From assembly GCA_009103225.1 (NCBI GenBank), contig RHPI01000810.1:725779-789778 (forward strand): a DNA stretch of 64,000 bases. Reading direction: 5' to 3'. This document shows positions 49,936 to 60,469 of the stretch, one piece after another (position 1 is the stretch's first letter; every line of letters starts with the position of its first letter). The position numbers and the translations under genes are program-made. Source of the DNA: Chlorokybus atmophyticus (taxonomy: Eukaryota; Streptophyta; Chlorokybophyceae; Chlorokybales; Chlorokybaceae). The notes below the pieces were generated by a model. It made no database searches. It was not told the DNA's origin and was given only the letters and a program-made list of their open reading frames with translations.

Positions 49936-51494
49936 ATGGGAGGGGCTCTCAATGCTCAGTGCTCCTCTTGCGGTGGCAGGGGTTCAGTGCAATGTGCGAG
50001 GTGCGAGGCGGAGCTGTGCCGTGGCTGCTTCCTGCACAGGCACGCTCTCTGTGGCGCCGCCGCCGCCGCCGCCGCCCCTAGCACCACCAGCGCTGGCCTG
50101 TCGCCCTCGCAGCAGCCGCTCGCGCCTTCAGCTGCCTGCACCTGCTGCCAGGATGAGGTGGACCTCCTGTGCCTCAAGTGCCAGGAGCAGCTCTGCCGCG
50201 GCTGCTTCCTCGCCGTGCACGCGGCTGTCGGCCAGGGGCCATGCCAGCAGTCACCCTCAACCCTGGGTCAGCAGGCTGGCAGTCTGCCAACTCCCATGCC
50301 AGCTGCACGGCTTGTTGTTCGCGAGCAACCGGTAAATGCCAGTTGTTGTTGCTGCTGCTGCTGTCGCCTTTTTGCTGTTATTGTGCATGACTTTCATTGG
50401 ACTACGCAAACCCAAAAATGAACCAACAGTCAGTTCCAGCAGGAGCAGTCCAAGCCTGAACTGAAGGTTGGTAATCTGCCTGGAAGTTCATCAATGCATG
50501 TAGAAGCTGAGGTGGCTGGCCACAAAGCCGGCAAAGACGAGGAGCTTGAATTGCAGTCAGAGTCAAGTTCCGGCCTGAGCGTTGATGGCAGCAATGACTC
50601 CGACAGTGAAGCGTGCAGTGTGGACTACGATGCCGACAACGACAACTGCGCTGGCAACGATGTCGGCAATCACAATGCCACGGGCATGTTGAGCGCCAAC
50701 CCACTTTCCCAACAGGAAGAATGCAAAGAACAAGGTGAAGCATGTGAGGAGTTGGACGACAGCAGTACCGCTTGCACGTCTGACGTTTCAGATGAAAAGC
50801 AGTCCAACAGCGAGCCTGAGAAGTCAATCAGCAGTCACAGCAACGACAGCGACGCGGACTCAGGGCCTACTAGAAGTGAAGGCGGTTATCCAGAGGGTTC
50901 GAGCGGCTGGACCGACTTGTCGGAGTGGGAAGCGAGAGGAGGAGCGGAAGTCCCAAGTGAGAGGGTTACGAGTGATGATGACCCCATGCTTGTTGACCAC
51001 GAAGTTGGGGTGAACGACAACAGCCAGGACACAGCCCAGCCTAAACAGGCAACAAACGGGCTTTCTGCCAAGCGCAAGTACAACCACCGGCAGTCCAATG
51101 ACTCCCACGAAGGCAATGCGGATGAAAAAGGTATGGTATGTTGATGCATTGCGCAGGGCCGCATAAACCACTGGCGCTGATGCTTGTATTTCTCACAGAG
51201 GTATTGGCGGTTGAGGAAATACGCAAGTACCAATCAAGCACTGACCCTCTCATCAATTGCCGCGCGTTTCGCCGGCTGGTACGAGAGGTGGCATGTGGCG
51301 CGTACGTGGACGCAATCTACCCTGTGGACTTTACTGCAAAAGCTTATGAAGCTATTCAATGCGCGGCAGAGGCATACCTGGTCAGCGTCTTTGAACGTGC
51401 AAACTCAATGGCCCTACATGCGCAGCGCGAAAAGATCCTTCCAGAAGACATGCAGTTGTCAAAACAAAGCAATAGATGGTCATATTACTCGTAG
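49936..51494 (+). CDS. Predicted B-box-like zinc-finger protein with C-terminal histone H3 fold
   Basis: Three predicted exons (49936-50331, 50434-51130, 51199-51494) join in phase to 462 residues. The ATG at 49936 is the first in frame after a TAA at 49891. Residues about 8-35 and 67-95 are two similar zinc modules, each C-x2-C-x7-C-x2-C-x4-C-x2-C then histidine (CARCEAELCRGC; CLKCQEQLCRGC), B-box-like. Residues about 150-355 are very Asp/Glu/Ser-rich and unstructured, ending in a small basic patch (SAKRKYNH). Residues about 368-451 match histone H3: EEIRKYQSSTDPLI, FRRLVREVA, CAAEAYLVSVFERAN, ALHAQREKILPEDMQL. The usual basic H3 tail is replaced, loop 1 is about four residues longer than in H3, and the C-terminus lacks the RRIRGERA-type end. 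Function unknown; a chromatin role is inference. The alternative is two adjacent genes miscalled as one, but donor and acceptor phases agree at both introns. Confidence 0.7.
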
Positions 51495-52247
51495 CAGTCA
51501 CTACCAGAATTGCAGTTTGACGGTCCAAGTGTTTTGTGCAGGTAATCAACACCTGAGCAAATTTGCTGCAGAAAATTTGTAACACATCAAAGCACTGCAC
51601 ATCTGCAGTTCGGCATCTCACCTCGTGTGTATTCTGTTTGATTGGAGTGTCAATGCGCACATGCACACAAGGACACCCNNNNNNNNNNNNNNNNNNNNNN
51701 NNNNNNNNNNNNNNNNNNNNNNNNNNNNNNNNNNNNNNNNNNNNNNNNNNNNNNNNNNNNNNNNNNNNNNNNNNNNNNNNNNNNNNNNNNNNNNNNNNNN
51801 NNNNNNNNNNNNNNNNNNNNNNNNNNNNNCAACCCCCCCCTCTGGGTAAGCAGATTGCATCAGCAACGTACAGCTAGAGGCAGTGAGAGGAGGTAGACGG
51901 CAACACCAAACATAGACTTGCATGTTTCATGTCTTACTCAAGGTGGGTAACAAGATGGCAACTAGTTGCATAATTACCCAGCCATGTCTGTAAGCAGTCA
52001 CCATTCGCTGCATTGTTCGTGCTACAAGCTAGTTGCCAGCAGTAGATGAACCAACTCTTCTCGTGCACAAGTGATGGCATGTTCTGTGCAGGCTATCCAC
52101 CGTCCGTGATTCCAACACCTCAACACTGGTATTAACCAGCTATGCATACACACTGCTTGAGCAACGATGCCAATTGTGCGAACACATCCAAAGGTGATTA
52201 TAGAAACATCAATGGCACCTTTGGTGCAATGAGACCTCCAGCAGCGG
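51495..52247. other. Spacer with assembly gap
   Basis: Non-coding as far as visible; interrupted by 151 Ns. Confidence 0.5.
51679..51829. other. Assembly gap of 151 N
   Basis: Unresolved bases, preceded by GGACACCC and followed by CAACCCCCCCC. The C-rich flanks suggest a poly-C tract like the one at 21985. Confidence 0.98.
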
Positions 52248-54356
52248 TCACAACTCCTTCTCCTCTATCAAATTAGTGATGGGGTCTGAGGCCCCACCGT
52301 GGCCATGCGCATCCACAGGCGCTTTCAACACATCCATGTTTGCATGTTCGGAAACCATCTGCACTCGCGTCGCCAAACTGCGCAACCTGTCAGGAGGGGA
52401 GAACACCATTGTCAGTGATTGACTTGCCACCAAATGTCTTGAACCCACATTACATGGCAGGGAGCTCATATAGAAAGTCTTCAACAAGCGTGAGATACAT
52501 GCCCAACATGGGTGTTGACACAACATCACACCATCTTACAAGCGGCCAGCTGAGGATAAGTGGGATGCTACGAGAGCCAGAAAGTACACTGTCACTGTTT
52601 GCAATATCGGTAAAACAAGCTTTCCATTCCCCCACCTTTGTTGGAGTTCATGCCGTGCGCCATCAGCCCAGGAGCGCGCCACCTGCATGCGCTCGTGGTA
52701 CCAAGGAGGCATGTTCTGTTCATACCGCCGCAGGTGGCCCGAGGCGTACGCCACGTGCGCATCAAAGGGCATGAGAATGTCCGGCTGAGACACCCACAAC
52801 AACGTCGCTGCGTAGAGACAGGACACACACAATTGATCATCACAACAATATAGGGTTGAATATGGCATCAAACCTTATGAGGGTGATCATTTATGAGTGA
52901 ATCACAGCCATCAGGCGAGAAGAGACTCATCAATGCAAGTGCAGTGCACAGATGAGTTGCTTACTAACGGCCAATGCAGCAGCGATCCCCAATGTGCATC
53001 CAGCAAACACGTCGAGGAAGTAGTGCCGCCCGAGCAGCACTCGGGAGTATGACGTGGCTATTGCCCATATGCAGAGGGACGCACATAGGACGGGCGACAC
53101 GGTCCACAGCTTTAAGCACGCCAGCGTCGCCACCATGCACGCTCTTGACGCGTGCCCCGACGGGAAGGAGTACTTGTCAACGGGTATGAGATGCTCACCC
53201 TTGTTGTAAGATGGCCGTTTCCGCCTGTTATCAGTGTAGATGCCCACTGTCAGGTGTAGAGACACGTGCCCCTTTATGCAACATCATGTGCTGCAAATCG
53301 ATTGAAAATGGAATGCTCTGTGCATTTGCACAACAGGTACCTGATGTGCACATGTGAGCATGCCACATCAGGATGTGCCAGGTGTGTAGGGCTTAATACG
53401 TACATAATTGTAGTACAGGTTGTATACTGGTTTGTGTACGCACAGTCCATGCAGCAACTACAACACGTTCATAACAAATGAAGTCCAGAACGCAACACAC
53501 ACGTGGTCAATACACTATGACAGAAGGCTCACCTGCATGTGGCCTTGATGGTGCCAACAAGTACGAGGTCGAGGGCAAGCGCAAGGACAAGGTTGAGGAT
53601 GAGAAGGCGACTTGCGGGGGATATCTCTGTGGCTGCGGCTAGTGCGGCGCATGGCAAAGGCAGCCAGAACCAGCCGTTGCCCGAGACCTCCAGTACCTTT
53701 GCTACTACCTGGGGTGCACAATGAAACATAATGGGTACCGGCCGTGGGCCGTGGGGCGCAAGCTCATCTTTGTTTCCAAGTCGACAATGGCTACCATGCT
53801 GCCAGAGGTTGAGACAAGAAATACCCTTTGTGACAAAGCAAAACATCCATGCTGATGTATACGCTGTAGACGTTCAAGCTATGAGCATACACTGTAGATT
53901 GACTGTAGATGTATGTATGTAGATGTATCGACGAACATTTACTGTTTATTTGATGCCTAATGCAAACCCTTTTATCCCGAAACTGTTTGCCCATGCATAA
54001 AACAATCTACGCGATTCGTCTGGCAGTGAACACGAGACTGCACGCGATGAATAGCAAACCACTTCCAGAAAATAAACGAGACTGTGTAACTTGAGCTCAC
54101 AATTGCTTGTACAAGCATTCGGCCGACGGAGCACACCACGATTTGCATAACTCACAACACATGCACAGACTGCTACTGAACAACAAGCACTGAACTGATG
54201 GTGTTCAGTGACATGAAGTGAGGTTGCGTTCAGAATGCTCTAGGTGGAGCGATGTAGTTTGCGACAGCTGTTTCTCACCTGCACCACTGAGCTGCTAGCT
54301 GTGAAGCCGTGCAGGCCGGAAGAAACGCTGCGATCCCAGCTGGCCAGACGCTCCAT
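52248..54356 (-). CDS. LPPB: PAP2-type lipid phosphate phosphatase, LPP beta/PLPP6-like
   Basis: Exon 1 (54356-54279) encodes MERLASWDRSVSSGLHG. Exon 2 (from 53708 to about 53533) gives VAKVLEVSGNGWFWLPLP and a hydrophobic run ending VLVGTIK. The next exon (about 53255-52970) holds the phosphatase motifs: IYTDNRRKRPSYNKGEHL, KYSFPSGHASRACM (motif 2 with catalytic histidine) and SRVLLGRHYFLDVFAG (motif 3). A C-terminal exon about 52803-52630 reads FDAHVAYASGHLRRYEQNMP, and the last exon ends at 52248 with TNLIEEKEL. This matches plant LPP beta and animal PLPP6, which act on polyprenyl or presqualene diphosphates and phosphatidic acid at the ER; the substrate here is inferred. The exon 2/3 junction does not phase with the obvious GT donor at 53532, so its exact splice is unresolved. 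Confidence 0.83.
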
Positions 54357-55020
54357 GACGGACGGGCGGAGACGAAAGTTGCACAGGGCAAAGCTTCAAG
54401 CCGTTAGCCGTGTCTGGACCAGACCAGAATTAGGCCAGACAGCCCGCAACCCGGCCGCCTGACGCCAAACCAGCAGCCCACTCTGCGGCGAGGACTGGCA
54501 TTGAATGCATGCTTGGTGAATCTGAGCTGCAGCATTCAGTGCCTTAACGTTAGATGCATTCAGGCGTTAAGTGTCTGAACACTGCTAGCTATGTTAACCA
54601 TGCAGCGCTAAGACACTGAACACGGTGTTCAGAACACCCTTGCATAATTGCTTAACACTGGTGATCCGTGCCTCAGGCACTGAATGCCGCTGTCTTAATG
54701 CTGCTAGGGCGTTCAGTGGCTGACGCGGTACTTGAGCAAGGTGGAGTTGCCACGTGGCGGTAAATTGGCGGCGGCGGCGGAGGCGGCGGGACAGTGTGTT
54801 GGTGAGCCTGGTTTGCTCCAATTGGCCAAGCTGTAGTTGTTACCGAGGCGTCAGCAGTGGTGGCGGTGCACGGGCCTTGTGCATAATGGTGCTCACAAGC
54901 CGTCGCAAGCATGCAGCAGCTAGCCCTTGTGCTTGAGGGCGATGGATGTTTGGTTATAGTTTGGTCAGTACATCAGTGCCCTTCGCCAAATCACTGTGAG
55001 CTCAAGTTTGCTTGGTGGTA
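54357..55020. promoter_or_regulatory. Divergent spacer between LPP beta and the C2-domain gene
   Basis: 664 bp between divergent starts, containing a foldback-like cluster of CACTGAA/TTCAGTG words (54532-54721). Confidence 0.45.
54532..54687. repeat. Inverted-repeat (foldback) cluster
   Basis: GCATTCAGTGCC (54532-54543) and its exact inverse complement GGCACTGAATGC (54676-54687) are 132 bp apart. Inside lies the 17-nt palindrome CTGAACACGGTGTTCAG (54616-54632). Further TTCAGTG/CACTGAA copies occur at 54189-54208 and 54708-54721. A small foldback or MITE-like element would fit. Confidence 0.65.
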
Positions 55021-56546
55021 ATGGCTTCGTACGAATGGACGCCCGCCATACCCGGCTTGGGGATGGCAACCGGCCACCTCAGCATCACAGGTAAGGTGTG
55101 CATACCCGAGCCGCATGTAGTGAATTGGACTATCTTCTTTCTTCTGTAATGCTTAGCTTGCAGCCACTTTATCTCTGACCTGGTGTTTTGCTGTTGCATT
55201 GCAGTGGTTTCCGCCGAAGGCCTCGTAGAGAAGAAGATGCGCCCAGGTGAGGTCCTGGAGTCTGCGTTCTTGTCATCAGCATGCAGTTTACAACACGCTT
55301 GCAAGTTTGTATCGTGTCCTTAGATAAGCCATTTCATGCACGCAACCCTTGGCTGGGTAGAAGATGCATGGGCTGCAAGTTATCATATACATCAAGCCAT
55401 GCATATACGCAAAGTCCGAATGCGTACGTGGCAACACAATGGAACTTGAGCGTTTGCATGCTGATGTGTAGTGTAATCACTGCAGGCAAGGCGCGAGCGT
55501 GGGCTGTGGTGCAAGTGGGTCTGCAGCGTGTTAGGACGCACGAGCAATCAATGCGCAGCAACACGCAGGTTTTGTGGAACGAGCGATTCGAGATGTACGG
55601 CTTGCCAGACATTTGCTTGGAAGCTTCCATCAACATCTTTGCGAGTGCTTCGTTTATGACTTACGTGGTCGGGTACTGCAGGTATTGAGCTGCGTGTTGA
55701 TGATAGTCAGTGGTTGTGTCTGAAGGATGCTTTGCTCACAAATAGTCATCTTGGCGTCTACACAGCATCTCTCTCGACGAAGTGCGGCAAGTTGGTCTGG
55801 TCCAAAGGTCCTATGCTGTTGTACGCAAAGCAAAGCCTGCAGGCTCGCTCATTGTAAGACTCGAGTTTCAACCAGTGCTGGTAAGTGACTGCTGATTGGG
55901 GTTGATTGTCAATCCATTCTTGATTCTTATGGCTGAGCCTAACATGGGTTGACTGTGTCATACAGTCAACCTATGTTGGCTGAGGACTCACCCCAAACCT
56001 TATGCAGGGACATCGTCCAAGCGCTCCCCCAATGCCAGCAACGGGCTTACCCGTTTTTCAGATGGCATATCCAGTACCTGGCGCCAACAATCAGTACCTG
56101 CATCAGCCTCCGGTTGTCAGCACAGGGTTTCCAGTTTTCAACCCTCATGCGCAGCAAGCGGCGGCTGACAATGAAGCTACCGTCAGCCACGATGATGGCA
56201 CGCTTCCTGCAGAGATGCCATCAAGAAGTGGTGATGCTAGCAACGCGCAGGACTTAGAGGTGAGCTTGCATTGCTGCAGACTCTTCACGCATGTGCACAT
56301 ACAGGGTGAATGAGTGAATGCCGTTTGCATGCTGTTTTGACATGGTTAGCTATACATGATATGGGTGCTTGTGATACATGTCCGCTTGTTGATGAGCCAT
56401 CACAACTGCATTTCCTGTTGTTGCTAGACTGGTGCAAGCGGGGATGCCAAAGATGCGTCAAGCCTCACGCAAGAGCAGCGGCAAGCTATGCTCAATGCAC
56501 TCGCCGCACAAGCATCCCGCAGATTTGCCAACAGGCGGAGTTTTAA
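55021..56546 (+). CDS. C2-domain protein
   Basis: A multi-exon gene starting MASYEWTPAIPGLGMATGHL at 55021. Exons then supply C2-domain strands: SITVVSAEGLVEKK, ARAWAVVQVGLQRVRTHEQS, VLWNERFEMYGL, ISLDEVRQVGL and GSLIVRLEFQPVL. The middle region is Pro/Gln-rich (PPMPATGLPVFQMAYPVPGA), and the end is a short charged helix (LTQEQRQAMLNALAAQASRR) closing at 56546. C2 domains bind membranes, often through calcium; the aspartates that would chelate calcium are not all evident, so calcium dependence is doubtful. It resembles small plant C2 proteins of the SRC2 type in layout, but no specific role can be assigned. Confidence 0.72.
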
Positions 56547-58670
56547 CACCCGTCGTCCCCCCGATCCTTTTCCCGCTTGCGCAGCTACCCCTTTCTTTGC
56601 CAGGTCGCTGACTGAGCGACCGGTGCGGCATTCCATTTTTGAAGTTTGATGTTAGTTACATTACAGTATACAGGATGTGTGTGTGATTGTGTTTGTACAG
56701 TGTAGGGGAGTCTGGGTGCTGGCTCTGGTGTAATCCGGGTGTTGGCTCTGGTGTGTCAGCATGTAAGTTGGTTTTCACGCATAGACGAAACAGGTACCTC
56801 TTTGCTGTTTTGGTGGTGCATAGCGCAGCCTGGTCCTGTTATGTATTGCATAACATGCACAGATAGACGCCTTGGTTGCATTGCTTTGCAGTGGGTAACG
56901 CTGTCTCTTTACGTCAAAAATCGCTGAGAAGTGCGACACAGGTGGTTCGCTCTGATGGACATATGGCAGTGTGTGGAGTCATACAATTCCAACCTTGTGC
57001 CAAGATGGTTTCTCTACTGTACCAACTCGCTTTCTCGTGCCCTGCTTTGGAGACAAGTGCATACGCGGGTACGAAAACACTATTGCTATAAGTACACATG
57101 TACGTGAACATGCCATCCCTTGTGCCAGCAAGCCAGTGTGCGAGTACGCGTGCAAGAATGCGTGTGTGCACACAGACACAGACAAAAGAATGCACATTTG
57201 GATGCATTGCAACGACATAAGAAGACGGAACTGCGCGAGAGTTAATAGCAGTAGGATGGCATGGGCTTTGCTACCACGTACCCAGGAGATCACACTTGTA
57301 TTTGTCGTTTGATGCGCTACACATTGAAAACCGAAAAGGTGTTCATGTACACGTTTTTGGTTTGGCAGTCTCTTGGGTACAGTGGTAGTCGTTTGGCTTG
57401 TATGGCAACCTCTATTTTACTCCTATGGCAATACAATTGTAACCACTTGTACAATATACCCAAAGTGCAGTGCTGGTGCGCATGTACTCAACATACTGTG
57501 CATCTGCAGCTACAGGTTTGTGAAGGAAGAGGTGTCAGTGGAACCAACCAACTATGCAAGCACCAGCAGCGCATGTAATGCCATCAGATCCAATGCGCAT
57601 AGACGACTGCTCATGGAGTGAGCAATCCTCTATGCGCTGCATGCTTGCAAGCTGGTACGTTGTATAGATGTGTAGACCTGTGGTTACACTACCATGGAGC
57701 AAGCATGCATCTCCTTTGTAGGAGTGTGATACGTATCATGAATGCGCGCTTGCTGTATAAGTGATGAGAGAGAGAGATTGAGAGTGTATGTACATCAGCA
57801 AGCATGCATACTCTGTATATGTCCTGCATGTTCATCCTGCTGCTAGTGAGTTTGCTTGGTTGCACACACACACGTTCACAGAATTCAGCTTCATACTAGA
57901 TAGTGACAGTTGCCAGTCGGACATGGTTATACACCGCCAGACAGAAGTTATGGAGATGGACGCCAAGTACAATGTTGTGAGTGACGACTTGGACAATAAT
58001 TTGCAAGAGCTGCATAACGACCCTGTGGGCAGGTGAACGCATATGCATGCTTGCATGGCTAACGGGGTAGTAGGGGTAGAGTAGTGGGTGAGGCAGTGAA
58101 TGAACACGGTGGTTAACTTGACAACAGTGTGGTTGGTATGCGTTGTGTCTCTGCATACTCCTGACTGTGCATGTCACCATGCATCTACATTGCCGTTTCG
58201 TATGCTTTGTATATAGTAGTAGCATTTGGTTGTTATAATATCCCTGTAGCTAGTTCGCTGCTGGAAGAGTGCGGTGCATACAGTTGTATCTGATCATGTG
58301 AGAAGTGAGGGTTTGGTGCAATGGATTAACAATTTCAGTTCACAGCCTTGGAGCTGGCCCACTGCAGGATGATGCAAGCAACAGTGCAACTGATAATACC
58401 AGTGTATGTGCTCTGAAGAAATATTGTGCAATACAAGCAGATGTGCATACGTGAAAGAGCGTGGATGAAGGTATATACTCCATGTTGGAATAGGATTCAT
58501 CACAGCCATACAAACAAGATCACAGCGAGATGTATGGCAACAGAGATGATTTTATTTCTCGTTGCACAGTAGCAAAAGCAGCAGCTAGAATTGTATATCT
58601 ACAGCTAGTATCTACAATCGACCAAATAATCTGAGGTCTACCATTTGCGGAAGTCCTAACACTATGCAGC
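56547..58670. other. Non-coding spacer
   Basis: About 2.1 kb between the C2 gene and the 3' end of the carrier gene. It contains a short GA tract near 57766-57776 and copy D of the dispersed repeat (58029-58214). The open frame 57788-58036 runs into the repeat and has no recognisable domain. Confidence 0.5.
58029..58214 (+). repeat. Dispersed repeat, copy D
   Basis: It begins GCAGGTGAACGCAT, with GCATGCTTGCATGGCTAAC, GGGTAGTAGGGG, CACGGTGGTTAAC and GACTGTGCATG, ending TTTGTATATA. It is collinear with copy A at 305-518; by eye roughly three quarters of bases match. Confidence 0.65.
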
Positions 58671-60469
58671 TCAACCCTGCATCATTTTGCTCAAGGTCTC
58701 GAACAGCGCCAGGAAGATACATGCGCCAGGGGCAAAGTATGCAGCACGAATGTTGGCACCGGTGAAGAAACCAGCTGGACCCTCCTTCAACATAATCTCA
58801 TCCACAGCAGACTTGAACATACCCATGCCGAGGTACTCGGGCTTCTGCTGGCCAACCTTGGGAACATCATCAGTGAAGGCGTTCTGTACATCTTCAAGTG
58901 TGGGGAAGGAAGGTAGCTCAAAGGCGGGGAAGGTAGGCTCCTGCAGGTCCACAACAGTGGCAGAAGCGAAGGCGAGGACAGGCTCAATGGCAGGGGGCAC
59001 TTCCACCAACTCCTGAGAGGCGTAGTGCAGCTCAACCTTCATCTCCTGAGCGCAGGATTCCTCCACAGGTGCAGGAGCCTCCTTGGTAGCTTCAGTCATG
59101 ACGCGGGTTGTGAGAACATCCACAGGGGTGGTGATGAAGGCAGCAGCAGCGCCAGCCAAGGCTCCCTCAATCATATGCTGGGCGAACACAGGCACGTGCA
59201 GGAAGGTGAGAAGCGTGAAGGCGGACTTGATCTGCTCGAAGAACACCAGCTGAAGAGCACCAAATGGCATATCGCGGAAGAGGACAGCTGCCCATGACAG
59301 CATGAGGGTGTTGAGGGCACTTTCTGAAGCCATGATCTTCTTAAAAGCGTCACCGCCATTGGCAGCAGCACCTGTCTGGATCTGCTTGTTCAGGAGCTCC
59401 AGGGGGACACGGATGAATGAGCCCGTAGCATCTCCAAGGGCGCCAGCTATAAGCACCACCATAGTCACCATCAATGGGCTGGTGTTGTCGACGAACGGCA
59501 GACCCAACATGAAGTGCTTGATAGCTTCATAGGCAGCGATGTAGATGGCAGCATTTGGACACTCCTTGCCAATGCCGTAGATGAGACCCTTGTACAAACC
59601 CCCAAAACCCTCCTCTGGCATTGCAGGCTTGCCAGACTGCAGCCTTGTTTTCACCACCTCCGCTGGGTAGATCGCAAGAGTGGACACACATGCAGCAATG
59701 AAACCAGCCAGTAGATCAGGGCCCAAATGTCGGCTAGATGCTGCCTGGGCTTCAAGGCTTGGAAGCTTGGAGGTGCGACCATACGACCCAGCATGGAAGA
59801 GGCTCTTGGTGTTGCCACCGCGTGTGTTTGGGAAGTACAAGGAAGGGTTGTGGAAAGCTTCGAGTGTAGCAGATTTGGATGCAGCTGACATACTGGCTTG
59901 CGCCTGGAACACTGGAACAGACACGGCCAAAGCAGTGGCAGCTGCAAGCACTACCGCCTTCTTGGCCAATCCTCGCCATGCGGGCTGGGGCTTGTCCTCT
60001 GAGGAGGTTGATGGATCACCACCAGATGACACCTGACCACGCTCGCGCTCTGGCTCAGCGGATGCTACCACCGCTCGCCGGTGCAGGCAGGCTGATCGCT
60101 CCACACGTGGTGTGCATGCCGCCCTTAGAGCATTATCCCCCTTGCTTGCAAACTTGACAGCAGTGCGAAGGCTAGGTGTGCGAGTCTGCACAAGTTGGCA
60201 AGAAGTTTAGCAGACTGCGGTTGTATGCACTACGACAGCAAGCTCTCAAGTGCACTCACGCAGGCAAGACACACCATCAGATCTGACACGACAATGCACT
60301 CATACGGCAATGAAACGGCAGTTGCATGTACAAGGAAAAGGTTCTGGCTTGCGGCTGTGCTAGTACTCACCAGTGAGGCACGGGGAGTGCTGGCTGGAGA
60401 CTGCTCAACAGCGGAGAGAGTGCGCAACGGCCGAAGGTGCACCGCCGCCGGTGACAAAGTTGCAGCCAT
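58671..60469 (-). CDS. Mitochondrial carrier family protein with plastid-like transit peptide
   Basis: Two exons (60469-60371 and 60185-58671) join in phase to 537 residues. The first 130 residues are Ser/Arg/Ala-rich with a hydrophobic stretch (VVLAAATALAVSVPVFQAQA), suggesting plastid targeting. Three carrier repeats follow: repeat 1 with YPAEVVKTRLQ and GLYKGLIYGIGKECPNAAIY; repeat 2 with a degenerate RVPLELLNKQIQ and LFRDMPFGALQLVFFE; repeat 3 with TTPVDVLTTRVM and EGPAGFFTGANIRAAYFAPG. The repeat 2 motif resembles S-adenosylmethionine-type and mitoferrin-like carriers, but the substrate cannot be assigned. Repeat 3 is split by an insertion of roughly 90 residues rich in Glu, Pro and Ala, unusual for the family. 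The first ATG is at 60469. Confidence 0.88.

Noticed and set aside
57788-58036. 82-codon frame ending in the repeat
   Set aside because: It runs into repeat copy D and shows no domain; probably chance.
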